Origin: Sulfotelmatobacter sp963788225
GTDB lineage: Bacteria; Acidobacteriota; Terriglobia; Terriglobales; Acidobacteriaceae
Assembly: GCA_963788225.1 (NCBI GenBank)
Contig: CAWBGI010000006.1
Coordinates: forward strand, 186,001-250,000
Direction: 5' to 3'
Length of the DNA stretch: 64,000 bases
Made by a program: the position numbers and the translations under genes. A model generated the notes under the pieces. The model searched no databases and had not been told where the DNA came from. It was given only the letters and a program-made list of their open reading frames with translations. Positions 18,601-25,982 of the stretch are shown piece after piece. Numbering within the stretch: the stretch's first letter is position 1; each line of letters begins with the position of its first letter.

Positions 18601-20508
18601 GCGCAGGATTTCGAGATCGCTGATGGCTTCGGGGATCTGTCCTCGCTCTTCATGAGCGCGCGAGCGCGCCACGATGGAATTGACCAAGTCGCGCTTTTCA
18701 CTGATCAAGCGCAAGGAGCGTTCGAAGTGGGCCTCGCCAGGGTAAGAGGCGAGCGCCTCGCGCAGGAGATTAACCTTGGTATCGAGGTCGGGTTCAGATT
18801 CCAGCTTGCGGTCGACCTCGGCAATGAATGCGGAAAGCTCCTGGCGCCGCTGCTCTTCGATGTCGAACTTCAGCGCCTGAAACAGAGCCTGGTTGGGGTA
18901 CTTCGCCAGAGCTTCCTGGCAAATGGTGAGTGCTTTGGCATAGTTGCGCTCAGCCAGAGTCCGCCGAGCCTCGGCGTAGGTGTTGTTGATCGCATCATGT
19001 TCCGACCGGATTTTGTTGTAGAAGTTCTGATAGGTGGCGCCGGTATCAGCCGAGGAACCGTCCGGCGCCTTCTGGTCGAGTTCCAGCACCAATCCCATTT
19101 GGGAGAGTGCCTCACTTACTTCACCGTTCTTCCACGAATTGAGCGCCGATTGGTAGAGTTGCACCTTCTGCTGACGAACCCTCAGATACTCCTTTTCATC
19201 GCTCTCCACGTCGCTCAAGAGCCGAAGCCCCCTGGTCTCATTGGGCCGGAGCTGCATCACGTTCTGGAGCGCATCGCGGGCGTGGCCGTAGGCGTGATTG
19301 TCCATGTGCTGGCGCGCGAGGCGCAGCCATTTTTCGATCTGCCGCTCGCTGCGCCGGTTGTCGATGCGGCTCTTCAGGCCCAAGGCGGCGACATTGTTGG
19401 GATCGATCTGCAGGATCTCCTGTATTTTCTGAAGCGCGAGCGGGTCTTCCTCCTCTTCAAAGCGGGCCCGGGCGCTCTCAAGGAGCTGCGCGATCGTGCG
19501 CTGCCGCATGACCTGGTCAATCTGACCCCGCAGCAGCGTGAGATCCAGGTCGATGTTTCCTTCCGCCTCAAGCTCGCCCACAATCTCGCTGGCAAACTGA
19601 TAGTCGCCATTCTCCAAGGCCTTGGTCGCTCGCTGAATGCGCGGCTTGATGCGGGCCGGATCAAAAATCTCGAGCGGCTCATTCCGCAAGGCCTTTTGCA
19701 GCGACTCGCCAAACTCCCGCGCACTGTCGAATCTGTTCCAGGCCTGCTTGGCCATGGCTTTGTGAATGACGCGGCTTACCGTCTGGTTCACGGCGGGATT
19801 GATTTCCGAAGCGGGAGGAGGAATGCTCTTCAGGATCGCGTTAACGATCTCTTCCTCATTGGTACCACGGAAAGGCTGGCGGCGCGTGAGCGCCTCGTAG
19901 CACACGACGCCCAACGAAAAAAGATCCGACTGCGGCGACACCGGCTTGAACTGGATCTGCTCCGGCGCCATGTAGAGCAATGTCCCTTTTTGAAAACCGC
20001 TGGATCGGGTGTGCGCATCGATGGTGTGGGCGACGCCGAAATCGATGATCTTTACCGAATCGTCCTGCATCACGAACAGATTGCTGGGCTTCAGGTCACG
20101 ATGGATCAGGCCGTGCTCATGGGCGGCCTGCAGTCCGCGGCAAGTTTGGGAGATGATGTCCACCACGCGCTCGACGGTCAGGCGATGGCTGGCGTCACGA
20201 ATCAAGGCATCGAGCGGTTGCCCGCGGAGAAGGGGCATCACAAAGAACGGCTTTTTCGTTCCCCCATCGTCGAACTCGCCGATGTCGAAGATTTCTACAA
20301 TGTTGGGATGGCTCATCGACTTCAGCACTTCGCATTCTTTGTAGAAGAGCTGAAGAGACATGCGGTCGGGAAATTCGAGCAATGTCTTTAAGGCAACATC
20401 GCGGGCCATCGGGGGCGGATCATAGGCACGATACACTACGCCCATGCCACCTTCGCCGAGAACACCTTTAATCTCGTAGCGGCCTTTGATCTTCTGCAGC
20501 GGCGTCAT
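15646..20508 (-). CDS. Giant Ser/Thr protein kinase with TPR-like, PEGA and glycan-binding-like domains
   Basis: 1620 residues. A Hanks-type kinase domain fills about residues 11-275: glycine loop LGEGGMGVVY (17-26), catalytic Lys41 (VALKTL), HRDLKPSN and IDFGVA motifs, so it should be active. Residues about 290-960 are helical TPR-like repeats, then one membrane helix (LIVAGIAICLPVIALLGRRF). The outer part holds several PEGA repeats (for example IPPGAMLRIGGEEHGKSDRQ) and a beta-sandwich, DUF1080/LamG-like end with NENYIEMQLDGKFFY. It is last in the leftward FHA-VWA-kinase operon that faces the ubiquitin-like and T6SS genes. By analogy with PpkA/Fha control of T6SS it probably phosphorylates Thr on system proteins after sensing a cell-wall or surface ligand; this is inference. 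Confidence 0.9.
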   Translation of the reverse strand: MTPLQKIKGRYEIKGVLGEGGMGVVYRAYDPPPMARDVALKTLLEFPDRMSLQLFYKECEVLKSMSHPNIVEIFDIGEFDDGGTKKPFFVMPLLRGQPLDALIRDASHRLTVERVVDIISQTCRGLQAAHEHGLIHRDLKPSNLFVMQDDSVKIIDFGVAHTIDAHTRSSGFQKGTLLYMAPEQIQFKPVSPQSDLFSLGVVCYEALTRRQPFRGTNEEEIVNAILKSIPPPASEINPAVNQTVSRVIHKAMAKQAWNRFDSAREFGESLQKALRNEPLEIFDPARIKPRIQRATKALENGDYQFASEIVGELEAEGNIDLDLTLLRGQIDQVMRQRTIAQLLESARARFEEEEDPLALQKIQEILQIDPNNVAALGLKSRIDNRRSERQIEKWLRLARQHMDNHAYGHARDALQNVMQLRPNETRGLRLLSDVESDEKEYLRVRQQKVQLYQSALNSWKNGEVSEALSQMGLVLELDQKAPDGSSADTGATYQNFYNKIRSEHDAINNTYAEARRTLAERNYAKALTICQEALAKYPNQALFQALKFDIEEQRRQELSAFIAEVDRKLESEPDLDTKVNLLREALASYPGEAHFERSLRLISEKRDLVNSIVARSRAHEERGQIPEAISDLEILRSIYSPYPGLQFEIERLQKRRDQQVRDAAKARWVEQIDRQREIGNYSRALELLQTAQAEFPNDPELVNLGKLAHEGNERATHAEQLLTQGQELCRQGKIEEGLETIRKAQKLDSRNPVVLAALRDMLVERAQISLDTDWRAAEAFAAQALELDPSHTLARSIRSQVQDRKREEEIVRCASHARRLQAAGDLESAVVEVEQGLTAFPSEARLSVIRETLNKEISQVRQRQSRVRDLEQARGLKQEAAAAADTDQLASVYERSRGFARKYPEEPELETIAREIERVVRDRGERGAEPKPGTQPKSKTPVRAVSSTAVAKLRPALKPGLIVAGIAICLPVIALLGRRFLQSHPKVVAVAPVQVQVHTIPPGAMLRIGGEEHGKSDRQIDLPPGDYQLEASLPGYQLAQSPFSVHPGAPMSVEVRLQPLPEAVRIAAPDLGNGQVWLDDQQVGDLESGALRLPDIAAGHHVLRIAGGQRGEDVTVEFQTAPNELPVVSPSLPIHQLTIVLVGTSGGNASIRSSVVGVPVTVDAKPSGRTSADGLLINGLSMGVHEIVLNNGTAARKMSFEVGAAPALDAIVYADREVGSMLVLTNEDNAEVFLDGKLYRGKTLQGQLHIPNLKAAQYSVHLHKEGFKDTPGQTVSIVKGQEARLRFVFETLPKVATLLLEHLPKGAQITLDNSPLGSVGADGIFTRSDIAPGQHTLNFAVPGYLPKRVERQFTAGQQTRISGNDLDLQMAMGTLEVVATAYTQVTIEQSGRTVRQFNGSSKVSLQEGTYTVIAKAPDSQSTSTTVILGANETKSVNLHPSNPNGGVGMDRWEHPWTLQDGWYVRRGGGFDLYNSEGHGGNYIFTLRTHHSHNPFSSGARIRWVVAYLDNENYIEMQLDGKFFYRTEVVSGKKHEFPKVQFKIPENSESVTISLDVAPKTLLQRYSLQKGSWQTLDSWDRGNAPTLYGGKPRSFIEGKFGFLIPQDRDLAISNFAFSPKR

Positions 20509-20609
20509 AGTAAGTCAACAATCATCGGAATGACCGCCATGGTATCACCACGCGACCGAGTTCGGACCGCGGCCGAATCCGAGGTGCCCCTCCGCAAAGC
20601 TAACCGCTT

Positions 20610-22076
20610 TCAATCCTGCGGAGGACGTTTCTGTAAGCGGCTCATGGAGAAGTCCGGCTGCACCACCGTCCGGTCGGCGGGAGCGCGGGGCGGCTGAGCG
20701 CCACCTTTCCGCGTCTCAAACCCTGGGGGAGCTGACCGCGACGGCCGAGCTGGGCTTTTGGACCGGACCTGCGACTTGTCCGCCCAACGTCTGCTGCCGC
20801 CCTGTATTGCAAACGTTCCAATGTATTGCTCAGCCCAAACCAGCCGTGGCACCCAAAACCACAGTACAAGCAACAAGGTCGCCAGACCAAAAAAAACCAG
20901 AACGGGCCGCAGTAAAGGCAGCCAATTCCCGGAAGTTGGAACCAGTTGCAGAGCAGCCTTCAGTTCGTCAGTGTCGCACTTGCCGTCGAAGGTCGGGACG
21001 CTCATTTCCGGCGGCGCCCAGATCTGCTCGCCACTCTGGAATTGACGCCCGCCAGGCAAGTTCAGTGCCGCCGAAACGTGGAGTGTCTTTCCCTCGAGCG
21101 AACTGCGATCCTCCGCCTGCGTAGTGAAGGTTGCCACCATGCGGTTCGTCTGTAATGTGCGCGCAACCGTGAAGGCTTGTTTGAGAGTGCTCAAGTCTTG
21201 CGCCATGTAGAACTTGGTGCTCAATTGCCGCAATGCGGCCTCATCAACATCAGCCGAACCTGGCGAGCCGAAGCCGATGCCGATCACTTGTGTGCCCGAC
21301 GAGCGTACCGCTTTCACAGCCTCCTCGAGCCCTGCAGGGCCATCGAGAAGGCCGGGATCATCGCCTTTGTAGACCTCATTCTTCCCATCGGTCATCACGA
21401 TCAATTGCGTCTCGGGAGAACCCGGGATAGCGGCAGACTGCTTGGACAGCACCTGCAAACCCAGGACAATCGCCGAGTAAAGCGCGGTATTATTTCTCGG
21501 CTGCGGAACCGGAAGCGCCTCGATTTGTGAAGAGACGTCGGTCTTGGTCGTGGCGAATTGCGCGTTATTAATCGGTCCAGCTACGTTGTGGCTTTCAAAG
21601 GGCACGATGGCAACGTGATCGACAGATTCGTCGAAGCCATCGAGGAACTGTTGCATGGCCTCTTGCGCCGTTTGAAATCGCGTTCTACCCGAGGGCAGCT
21701 TAATGTTCATGCTGCCGCTGATATCCACTACGATGAGAGCCACGCGCCCGCGAACGGTCTTAGTCTGCCCCGTCAGGGCAACCGCAAAAAAAGGATCGAT
21801 CTCCTGGTTCTCCAATTTGATCTTCAACATTCCGCGAAGGTCCTTCGCGGGAGGCAAATCCAGATTCAGCGGCAAGCCTTGGGCGTCGACGACATTGAAA
21901 GCAACTCGGAAACAAGGCTTGCCGGTCGAGGGATCGCAACTCACCATCCTGACTCGGTCCGCAAATTCCAATCGGCCCGACTGCGCCCATCCTATAGTCC
22001 CGGTTAGCGCCTCAAGCAGCAATGCCAAGGACAACAGAAAACGCAACCCTGACGCCGTGGGGAAACTAAACTTCAC
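20610..22076 (-). CDS. Exported VWA-domain protein with C-terminal membrane helix
   Basis: 488 residues. A signal peptide (about 1-31, ending WAQS) precedes a small beta domain and a von Willebrand A domain (about 110-300) with the MIDAS start VDISGSM and the later TDGKN loop, so metal-dependent binding of a partner is likely. One membrane helix (LLRPVLVFFGLATLLLVLWF) lies near residue 400, followed by a short basic, proline-rich cytoplasmic tail. ATG overlaps the upstream FHA-gene stop as ATGA, so the two are translationally coupled. The VWA domain is probably periplasmic and could sense or recruit a substrate for the downstream kinase. VWA proteins are recurrent neighbours of FHA/kinase modules; the target here is unknown. 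Confidence 0.85.
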   Translation of the reverse strand: MKFSFPTASGLRFLLSLALLLEALTGTIGWAQSGRLEFADRVRMVSCDPSTGKPCFRVAFNVVDAQGLPLNLDLPPAKDLRGMLKIKLENQEIDPFFAVALTGQTKTVRGRVALIVVDISGSMNIKLPSGRTRFQTAQEAMQQFLDGFDESVDHVAIVPFESHNVAGPINNAQFATTKTDVSSQIEALPVPQPRNNTALYSAIVLGLQVLSKQSAAIPGSPETQLIVMTDGKNEVYKGDDPGLLDGPAGLEEAVKAVRSSGTQVIGIGFGSPGSADVDEAALRQLSTKFYMAQDLSTLKQAFTVARTLQTNRMVATFTTQAEDRSSLEGKTLHVSAALNLPGGRQFQSGEQIWAPPEMSVPTFDGKCDTDELKAALQLVPTSGNWLPLLRPVLVFFGLATLLLVLWFWVPRLVWAEQYIGTFAIQGGSRRWADKSQVRSKSPARPSRSAPPGFETRKGGAQPPRAPADRTVVQPDFSMSRLQKRPPQD

Positions 22077-23017
22077 TTTTCCCTCCGGGTCACAAACTTC
22101 AACGCCGTCCGGCCCACCAGAATGTCGTCGGCATCGCGCAGTTCTTGCGAAGTGGCCACTGTTTTACCCCGTACGCGTAGCTGAAAACGGGCCATGGAGG
22201 CCTGGTCCGACGCACTGGGGTGCCGGGCAAGATAGAAACGTCCGGCCTTACCCAGCAGGATCGCATGACGGGGAGAGATTCCGGCGTCGGGGATAAAGAT
22301 GTCAATTTCAGGGCGGTAGCGGCTGCGAGCCAAGTCCTGGCTCTGACTGCCTATGACGTAAGAATCGCCTTGCTGGATTTCCCACTCCTTATGCGCGCGT
22401 CCAAATTTGCTCTGCGCTCGAGGATCACCGCTGCTCACAAACTGCAACACCCCATCTCGCAAGAGAATCGGAGCCAGGGTCACGCCGAAGCAGATGCCGA
22501 CGCCCACGACAACGAATCCCAGAGCCTGTGACAACTCCGGCACGTAGGCGGCCAAGCCGGCAAAAATAAGGCCACCCAGCGCTCCACCTATTAATCCACC
22601 TGCGAAGGCATGCGCTACGCGCGCGCGGTTGACGCCGACCCAGCGCAGACCCAACCCAAAGCCGATGAACGACCCAGCCAGCATCCAGGCGATCAGGCGG
22701 GTAAGAACTGGGGCTCGTTCGCCTAAATTGTTGACGATCGGGATCTGTATCAGGCTGGCGCTGAGTCCTGCCACCATCCCAATCAGGACGCCTGATATTA
22801 CCCAACGCGGCAGAACCCGGTTGCCCGACCAATGGTCCGAAAATCCCACCGTCAGCCCGCCGATGAAAGCCCCCAAAATTGTGGCCGATGCCAGATCGGA
22901 CACCCACACCGCTTGATTCACCAGCACCGTGGACACCAATGCGGTAAGAACCCAGGAAAACAACCCGGCCATTCCGCCGACCAGTGACATGAAATACAGG
23001 GTTTGATAGAGGCTCAT
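22073..23017 (-). CDS. Six-helix membrane protein with C-terminal FHA domain
   Basis: 314 residues. The N-terminal 185 residues form about six Gly-rich transmembrane helices. The C-terminal ~100 residues (about 215-310) form a cytoplasmic FHA fold: YVIGSQSQDLA, the phosphothreonine-contact motif ISPRHAILLGKAGRFYLA and a final DILVGRTALKFV strand. FHA domains bind phospho-Thr peptides, so this is a membrane-fixed reader of the kinase encoded two genes on. In ordinary T6SS an FHA protein and the TssL/TssM membrane complex are separate; here an FHA protein with its own membrane part may help replace an anchor (inference). It heads the leftward operon and diverges from the E1-like gene by 91 bases. 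Confidence 0.8.
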   Translation of the reverse strand: MSLYQTLYFMSLVGGMAGLFSWVLTALVSTVLVNQAVWVSDLASATILGAFIGGLTVGFSDHWSGNRVLPRWVISGVLIGMVAGLSASLIQIPIVNNLGERAPVLTRLIAWMLAGSFIGFGLGLRWVGVNRARVAHAFAGGLIGGALGGLIFAGLAAYVPELSQALGFVVVGVGICFGVTLAPILLRDGVLQFVSSGDPRAQSKFGRAHKEWEIQQGDSYVIGSQSQDLARSRYRPEIDIFIPDAGISPRHAILLGKAGRFYLARHPSASDQASMARFQLRVRGKTVATSQELRDADDILVGRTALKFVTRREK

Positions 23018-23086
23018 TCGACCAGACTCTTACCGGCGCTGGGAGGCGATGCAATTGCGCCGAACACAGTGTCCCCTTGCGGGCAG

Positions 23087-23101
23087 AGTATAGCCTATAA
23101 T
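23087..23101. promoter_or_regulatory. Divergent promoter core between the FHA operon and the ubiquitin-like cassette
   Basis: On the plus strand a perfect -10 box TATAAT (23096-23101) lies only seven bases before the GTG of the E1-like gene, which implies a leaderless or near-leaderless transcript. On the minus strand TATACT (complement of 23087-23092) faces the FHA gene, with a weak GATACA at a 17-base spacing. No good -35 was found for the plus-strand box (TTGCGG is only 13 bases upstream). Confidence 0.5.
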
Positions 23102-23108
23102 TCTGCGC

Positions 23109-24239
23109 GTGTATCGAGAAATCTTTGCCGCGGAAGCGGACTACTCACGTTTGGGAAAAACCCCATTTTCGCGTGAGCGATTGCGGCATTTGAGTTGTGT
23201 GATCGTAGGAGCCGGTGCATTGGGCAACGAGGTAGCCCGCATCCTGGGTCTTCTGGGAACCTCCAAAGTAACGGTAGTTGACCCGGACGTGGTGGAGGCA
23301 ACAAACCTGCCACGCTCCATTTTTTTCTGGGGCGAGAAGGCCATTGGTCGAAGCAAAGCTTCCTGCCTGGCTGACGCCGCGGCCGGCATTTTTCCCGAAA
23401 CTTGCTGGGCAGCGGTGCCGTGCGAAATTGCCGATGTGGGATTTCAGCGGCTGCAGGACGCAGCGTTGCTCTTCAGTTGTGTAGACAGTGATCTGGCGCG
23501 CCTCGAGATTGCCTACATTTCCCAGAAATTGCAGATGCCGACCGCAGACGGAGGTCTGGGGCGGCAGAATTACTCACATGGAAGGGTGACATATTTTCCC
23601 GGTGCGCCGAACCAGGCTTGTTACGGTTGCATGCTGAGTCCAAGAAGGCGCCGGGAATTGCTCGAGTTATGGCAGGCGACCCTGCACCCTTGCAGCCTTC
23701 CGGACGACGACTTGGAGAATGAATTAATCAGCACTCCTACCATGGCAGGAGTTGTTGGCGGGATACAGGTGGAAGTCGGCCTGCGAAATCTCTTTCAGGC
23801 AAAGCAGGGCCACTCCGAATCTTCCCGCAGCCTCGATATACAGATTCATCCCGCTCGCCGCATGGAGGACTTCGCAATTCCGGTCAGCTCAGACTGCCCT
23901 TTCCATCAGCAGGAAATGTGTTTGAAAACCCTTCCCCATCCGGATGCGACCTTCGCGGAACTTCTCGACGCCGCCAGAGCGGACACGGTCCTGCTGGATT
24001 GGCCGATCTGCGTCGAAGCGAAGTGCATGGCTTGCGGGAAGCTATGGTCGCCCATGCAGCGATTAGCCGTGCTCCGGAGGCGAGGGTGTTGCCCGGTCTG
24101 CGGAACCCGCAAGACTTTGGAAGTGCAAACGATTCGAGCCATCGGCCGGGACTCTTCCTGGCTCCGCGCGACTCCTTCCGCGTTACAATTGCCTGCGGAT
24201 CATCTATACAGCGTGACGCGGCGGGCGGATATTTCGTGA
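23109..24239 (+). CDS. E1-like ubiquitin-activating enzyme (ThiF fold) with extra zinc ribbon
   Basis: 376 residues. A Rossmann adenylation domain shows VIVGAGALGNEVARILG (about 31-47), Asp58/Asp60, the Arg of NLPRSIFF, the Lys of GRSKAS and FSCVDSDLARLE, all counterparts of MoeB/ThiF/Uba motifs. A CxxC (171-174) starts the zinc site. Cys195 (HPCSLPDD) is the best catalytic-Cys candidate before the STPTMAGVVGGIQVE helix. The C-terminal ~100 residues are additional and include CMACG and CCPVCG, a zinc ribbon not found in ThiF. It is likely to adenylate the Ubl encoded two genes downstream and pass it to the E2. GTG at 23109 has no ribosome site and sits just after a TATAAT box. Its stop overlaps the next gene by 4 bases. 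Confidence 0.86.
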   Translation: MYREIFAAEADYSRLGKTPFSRERLRHLSCVIVGAGALGNEVARILGLLGTSKVTVVDPDVVEATNLPRSIFFWGEKAIGRSKASCLADAAAGIFPETCWAAVPCEIADVGFQRLQDAALLFSCVDSDLARLEIAYISQKLQMPTADGGLGRQNYSHGRVTYFPGAPNQACYGCMLSPRRRRELLELWQATLHPCSLPDDDLENELISTPTMAGVVGGIQVEVGLRNLFQAKQGHSESSRSLDIQIHPARRMEDFAIPVSSDCPFHQQEMCLKTLPHPDATFAELLDAARADTVLLDWPICVEAKCMACGKLWSPMQRLAVLRRRGCCPVCGTRKTLEVQTIRAIGRDSSWLRATPSALQLPADHLYSVTRRADIS

Positions 24240-24964
24240 AAACTCGCACCATGTCGTCGCTTCTGGCCTGCAGCTTCCTGCTGGTCGTGCTGCAACTCGT
24301 CGCGTTTCTAATTGGTCCGCTGGTGGGTGTAATCTGCGGGGCTGTCCTGGCTATTCTTTCCCTGCTCTTGCTGCGATTTTTTCAAGTGGAAATCCAGCAG
24401 GAGTGGGCCAACATTCTTTTGCCCGTGGCCGCGAGTCTCTTAGCGGTTGCGATCCTTTTCTTCGCCACAAGCGGGCAGCCGCCTTACATCTGGCTCGCGT
24501 GCGTGCTGGCTCTGGCAGTGGCGCTGGCGGGCGCCGCCGTGCGCCATATCGGCTCGAAGCGCTGTGGCTTGTGCAACCGGCGACTGCGTGGCCGGGTGGC
24601 TTTTGCCTGCCCGCGCTGCGGTTTGATCGTGTGCGATCATTCCTGCTGGGTATTCGAGGCCAGCCGGTGCCGCCTATGTGAACAAAACCGGGTCCCCATT
24701 TTCTCGCCCGATACCAGGTGGTGGGACCGGCAACTCGGTCCCCGAACCGAGCATGGGCGCTGCCAGCTCTGTCAGAGTCCGCCACAGACAGCCGATCTGC
24801 GTCCCTGCCGCAAGTGCGGGCGTCCGCAGTGCCGCGAGTGCTGGGACGCGGCCAACGGCCAGTGCAGCCGTTGTGGCTGGACTATCGAAGATTTGCCCGA
24901 ATCGCTGCGCCCGTACATTCTGACCCATGCCGGCGAACCACACGTCTCCGCACGGGGCCGGTAA
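24236..24964 (+). CDS. Membrane protein with two cross-brace (RING/FYVE-like) zinc modules; E3 candidate
   Basis: 242 residues from GTG 24236, which overlaps the E1-like stop as GTGA; ATG 24251 is the alternative. About four transmembrane helices occupy residues 8-102. The cytoplasmic tail has two zinc modules: Cys110/113/125/128/133/137/145/148 with an extra His135, and Cys176/179/191/194/199/202/210/213. Both run CxxC-x11-CxxC-x4-C-x(2 or 3)-C-x7-CxxC. Eight ligands in four pairs is the cross-brace layout; the x4 gap between pairs 2 and 3 is nearer FYVE than classical RING. Placed between E1 and Ubl/E2 it is a natural E3 or scaffold candidate at the membrane (inference). A rubredoxin-like pair of zinc ribbons is the main alternative. 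Confidence 0.72.
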   Translation: MKTRTMSSLLACSFLLVVLQLVAFLIGPLVGVICGAVLAILSLLLLRFFQVEIQQEWANILLPVAASLLAVAILFFATSGQPPYIWLACVLALAVALAGAAVRHIGSKRCGLCNRRLRGRVAFACPRCGLIVCDHSCWVFEASRCRLCEQNRVPIFSPDTRWWDRQLGPRTEHGRCQLCQSPPQTADLRPCRKCGRPQCRECWDAANGQCSRCGWTIEDLPESLRPYILTHAGEPHVSARGR

Positions 24965-24973
24965 GGAGAGACT

Positions 24974-25234
24974 ATGCCGAAGTACCAGATGTATTTCGAT
25001 ACGATCACAGGAGAAAGCAAATACAACGTCGACATCGACGACGAGGAGGCTTTGGACCAGGTGCTCGATGAGATCCTCTACGACCTCCGTGAGCGCGGCG
25101 AAATTCTGCAAGGAGACGGCGAGCCCCAAGTCGTATGGAACGGACAGTCGCTGGACTTCGGCCAACCTCTTCCGCAGCAAGGTGTTCACCCGAACGACGT
25201 GCTGCGCATCTCTACTATTGCCACCAACGGGTAA
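24974..25234 (+). CDS. Ubiquitin-like beta-grasp protein
   Basis: 86 residues, acidic, no cysteine. The order is a beta hairpin (YQMYFDTITGESKYNVDI), one helix (about 23-41, LDQVLDEILYDLRERG), then VVWNGQSLDFGQPLPQQGVH and DVLRISTI, which match the ubiquitin pattern of a Leu-x-Asp turn, a Leu/Gln/Gly loop and a closing strand. The protein ends Ala-Thr-Asn-Gly, so it already exposes a C-terminal Gly and needs no protease to mature. A ribosome site (aaggagag) lies 6 bases before ATG. Its stop overlaps the E2 start as TAATG. Context with E1 and E2 makes conjugation or at least thioester transfer likely; a YukD-type non-conjugated Ubl is the main alternative. Confidence 0.82.
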   Translation: MPKYQMYFDTITGESKYNVDIDDEEALDQVLDEILYDLRERGEILQGDGEPQVVWNGQSLDFGQPLPQQGVHPNDVLRISTIATNG

Positions 25235-25785
25235 TGTCCGCACTTTACGAGCGACGGGTCGAGCAAGAGTGGCGTCTGCTGCAGTCCCTGGTCGATGCCA
25301 ACCCCGGCTTGGTCGAAATCCGGGGAAGAAGAAACCATCAGGGTGATGAAGTTTTCGATTTCACCCTTCACAAAACTCAAGCCCTGAGAGGAGCCGCACG
25401 GGGATTGACTGTCCGGGATTCACATCAGGTTTCGGCTCATTTCCCAAGGTTTTTTCCTTCGGTTCCCTTGGAAATGAGCTTGGCCGACCCTTTATTTCAC
25501 CCCAACATTCATCCGGAAAACGGTTTCGTCTGTCTCTGGAGCCGCTTTTCCGCGGCAGACACGATCGTCGAGGCGGTCTGCCAGCTCCAGCGGATTCTGA
25601 CTTGGCAGTTGGTGAATGAGCAAACCGATCACCTCATGCAGCCCGATGCCCTCGCCTGGCTGAAAGACCTTAACCGGCAAGTTTCACTCCCCTTGACCCG
25701 GCAACCGGTGCGCAAACCCGAAGGCTTCGCTCTCGCCAACACCTACGCCAGGCGTCCGGACGGTGTCAGGCGGCGTCTGTCCTAA
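25234..25785 (+). CDS. E2-like ubiquitin-conjugating enzyme
   Basis: 183 residues with a UBC fold. The core reads FPRFFPSVPLEMSL (about 70-83), then HPN at 89-91 and GFVCL with Cys100. This copies the eukaryotic E2 layout HPN(I/V)...G-x-(V/I)-C-L, where Asn supports catalysis and Cys takes the ubiquitin thioester; the Asn-Cys distance is nine residues against eight in most E2s. A Trp two residues after Cys and the helix TIVEAVCQLQRILT follow as in UBC domains. The N-terminal 60 residues are a charged helix plus strands. The ATG uses the last base of the Ubl stop. The C-terminal tail is basic and proline-containing. It ends 197 bases before tssB, across a separate promoter. Confidence 0.88.
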   Translation: MSALYERRVEQEWRLLQSLVDANPGLVEIRGRRNHQGDEVFDFTLHKTQALRGAARGLTVRDSHQVSAHFPRFFPSVPLEMSLADPLFHPNIHPENGFVCLWSRFSAADTIVEAVCQLQRILTWQLVNEQTDHLMQPDALAWLKDLNRQVSLPLTRQPVRKPEGFALANTYARRPDGVRRRLS

Positions 25786-25807
25786 GATGGCCGGTCATGG
25801 AAAGCTA

Positions 25808-25836
25808 TTGACAAAGTTGCAATTTAATATTACTTT
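25808..25836 (+). promoter_or_regulatory. Sigma70-type promoter of the T6SS operon
   Basis: A perfect -35 TTGACA (25808-25813), a 17-base spacer and the -10 box TACTTT (25831-25836) lie in the 197-bp gap between the E2-like gene and tssB, about 147 bases before the tssB ATG. The AT-rich spacer stands out against the GC-rich surroundings. Confidence 0.65.
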
Positions 25837-25982
25837 CGCGCCAGTTACGTGGGGCTCCCTCCGGTGAGTGGGGCTCGACTTGTGGAAGGGATCTCAGTTT
25901 TTTGGGCCCGCCCGGTCGCGGCCTCTTCCGCAGTTATCTCAGGGGCGGACTGCAGCCGCACACAGGGTCAGGAGAAAGTCAG

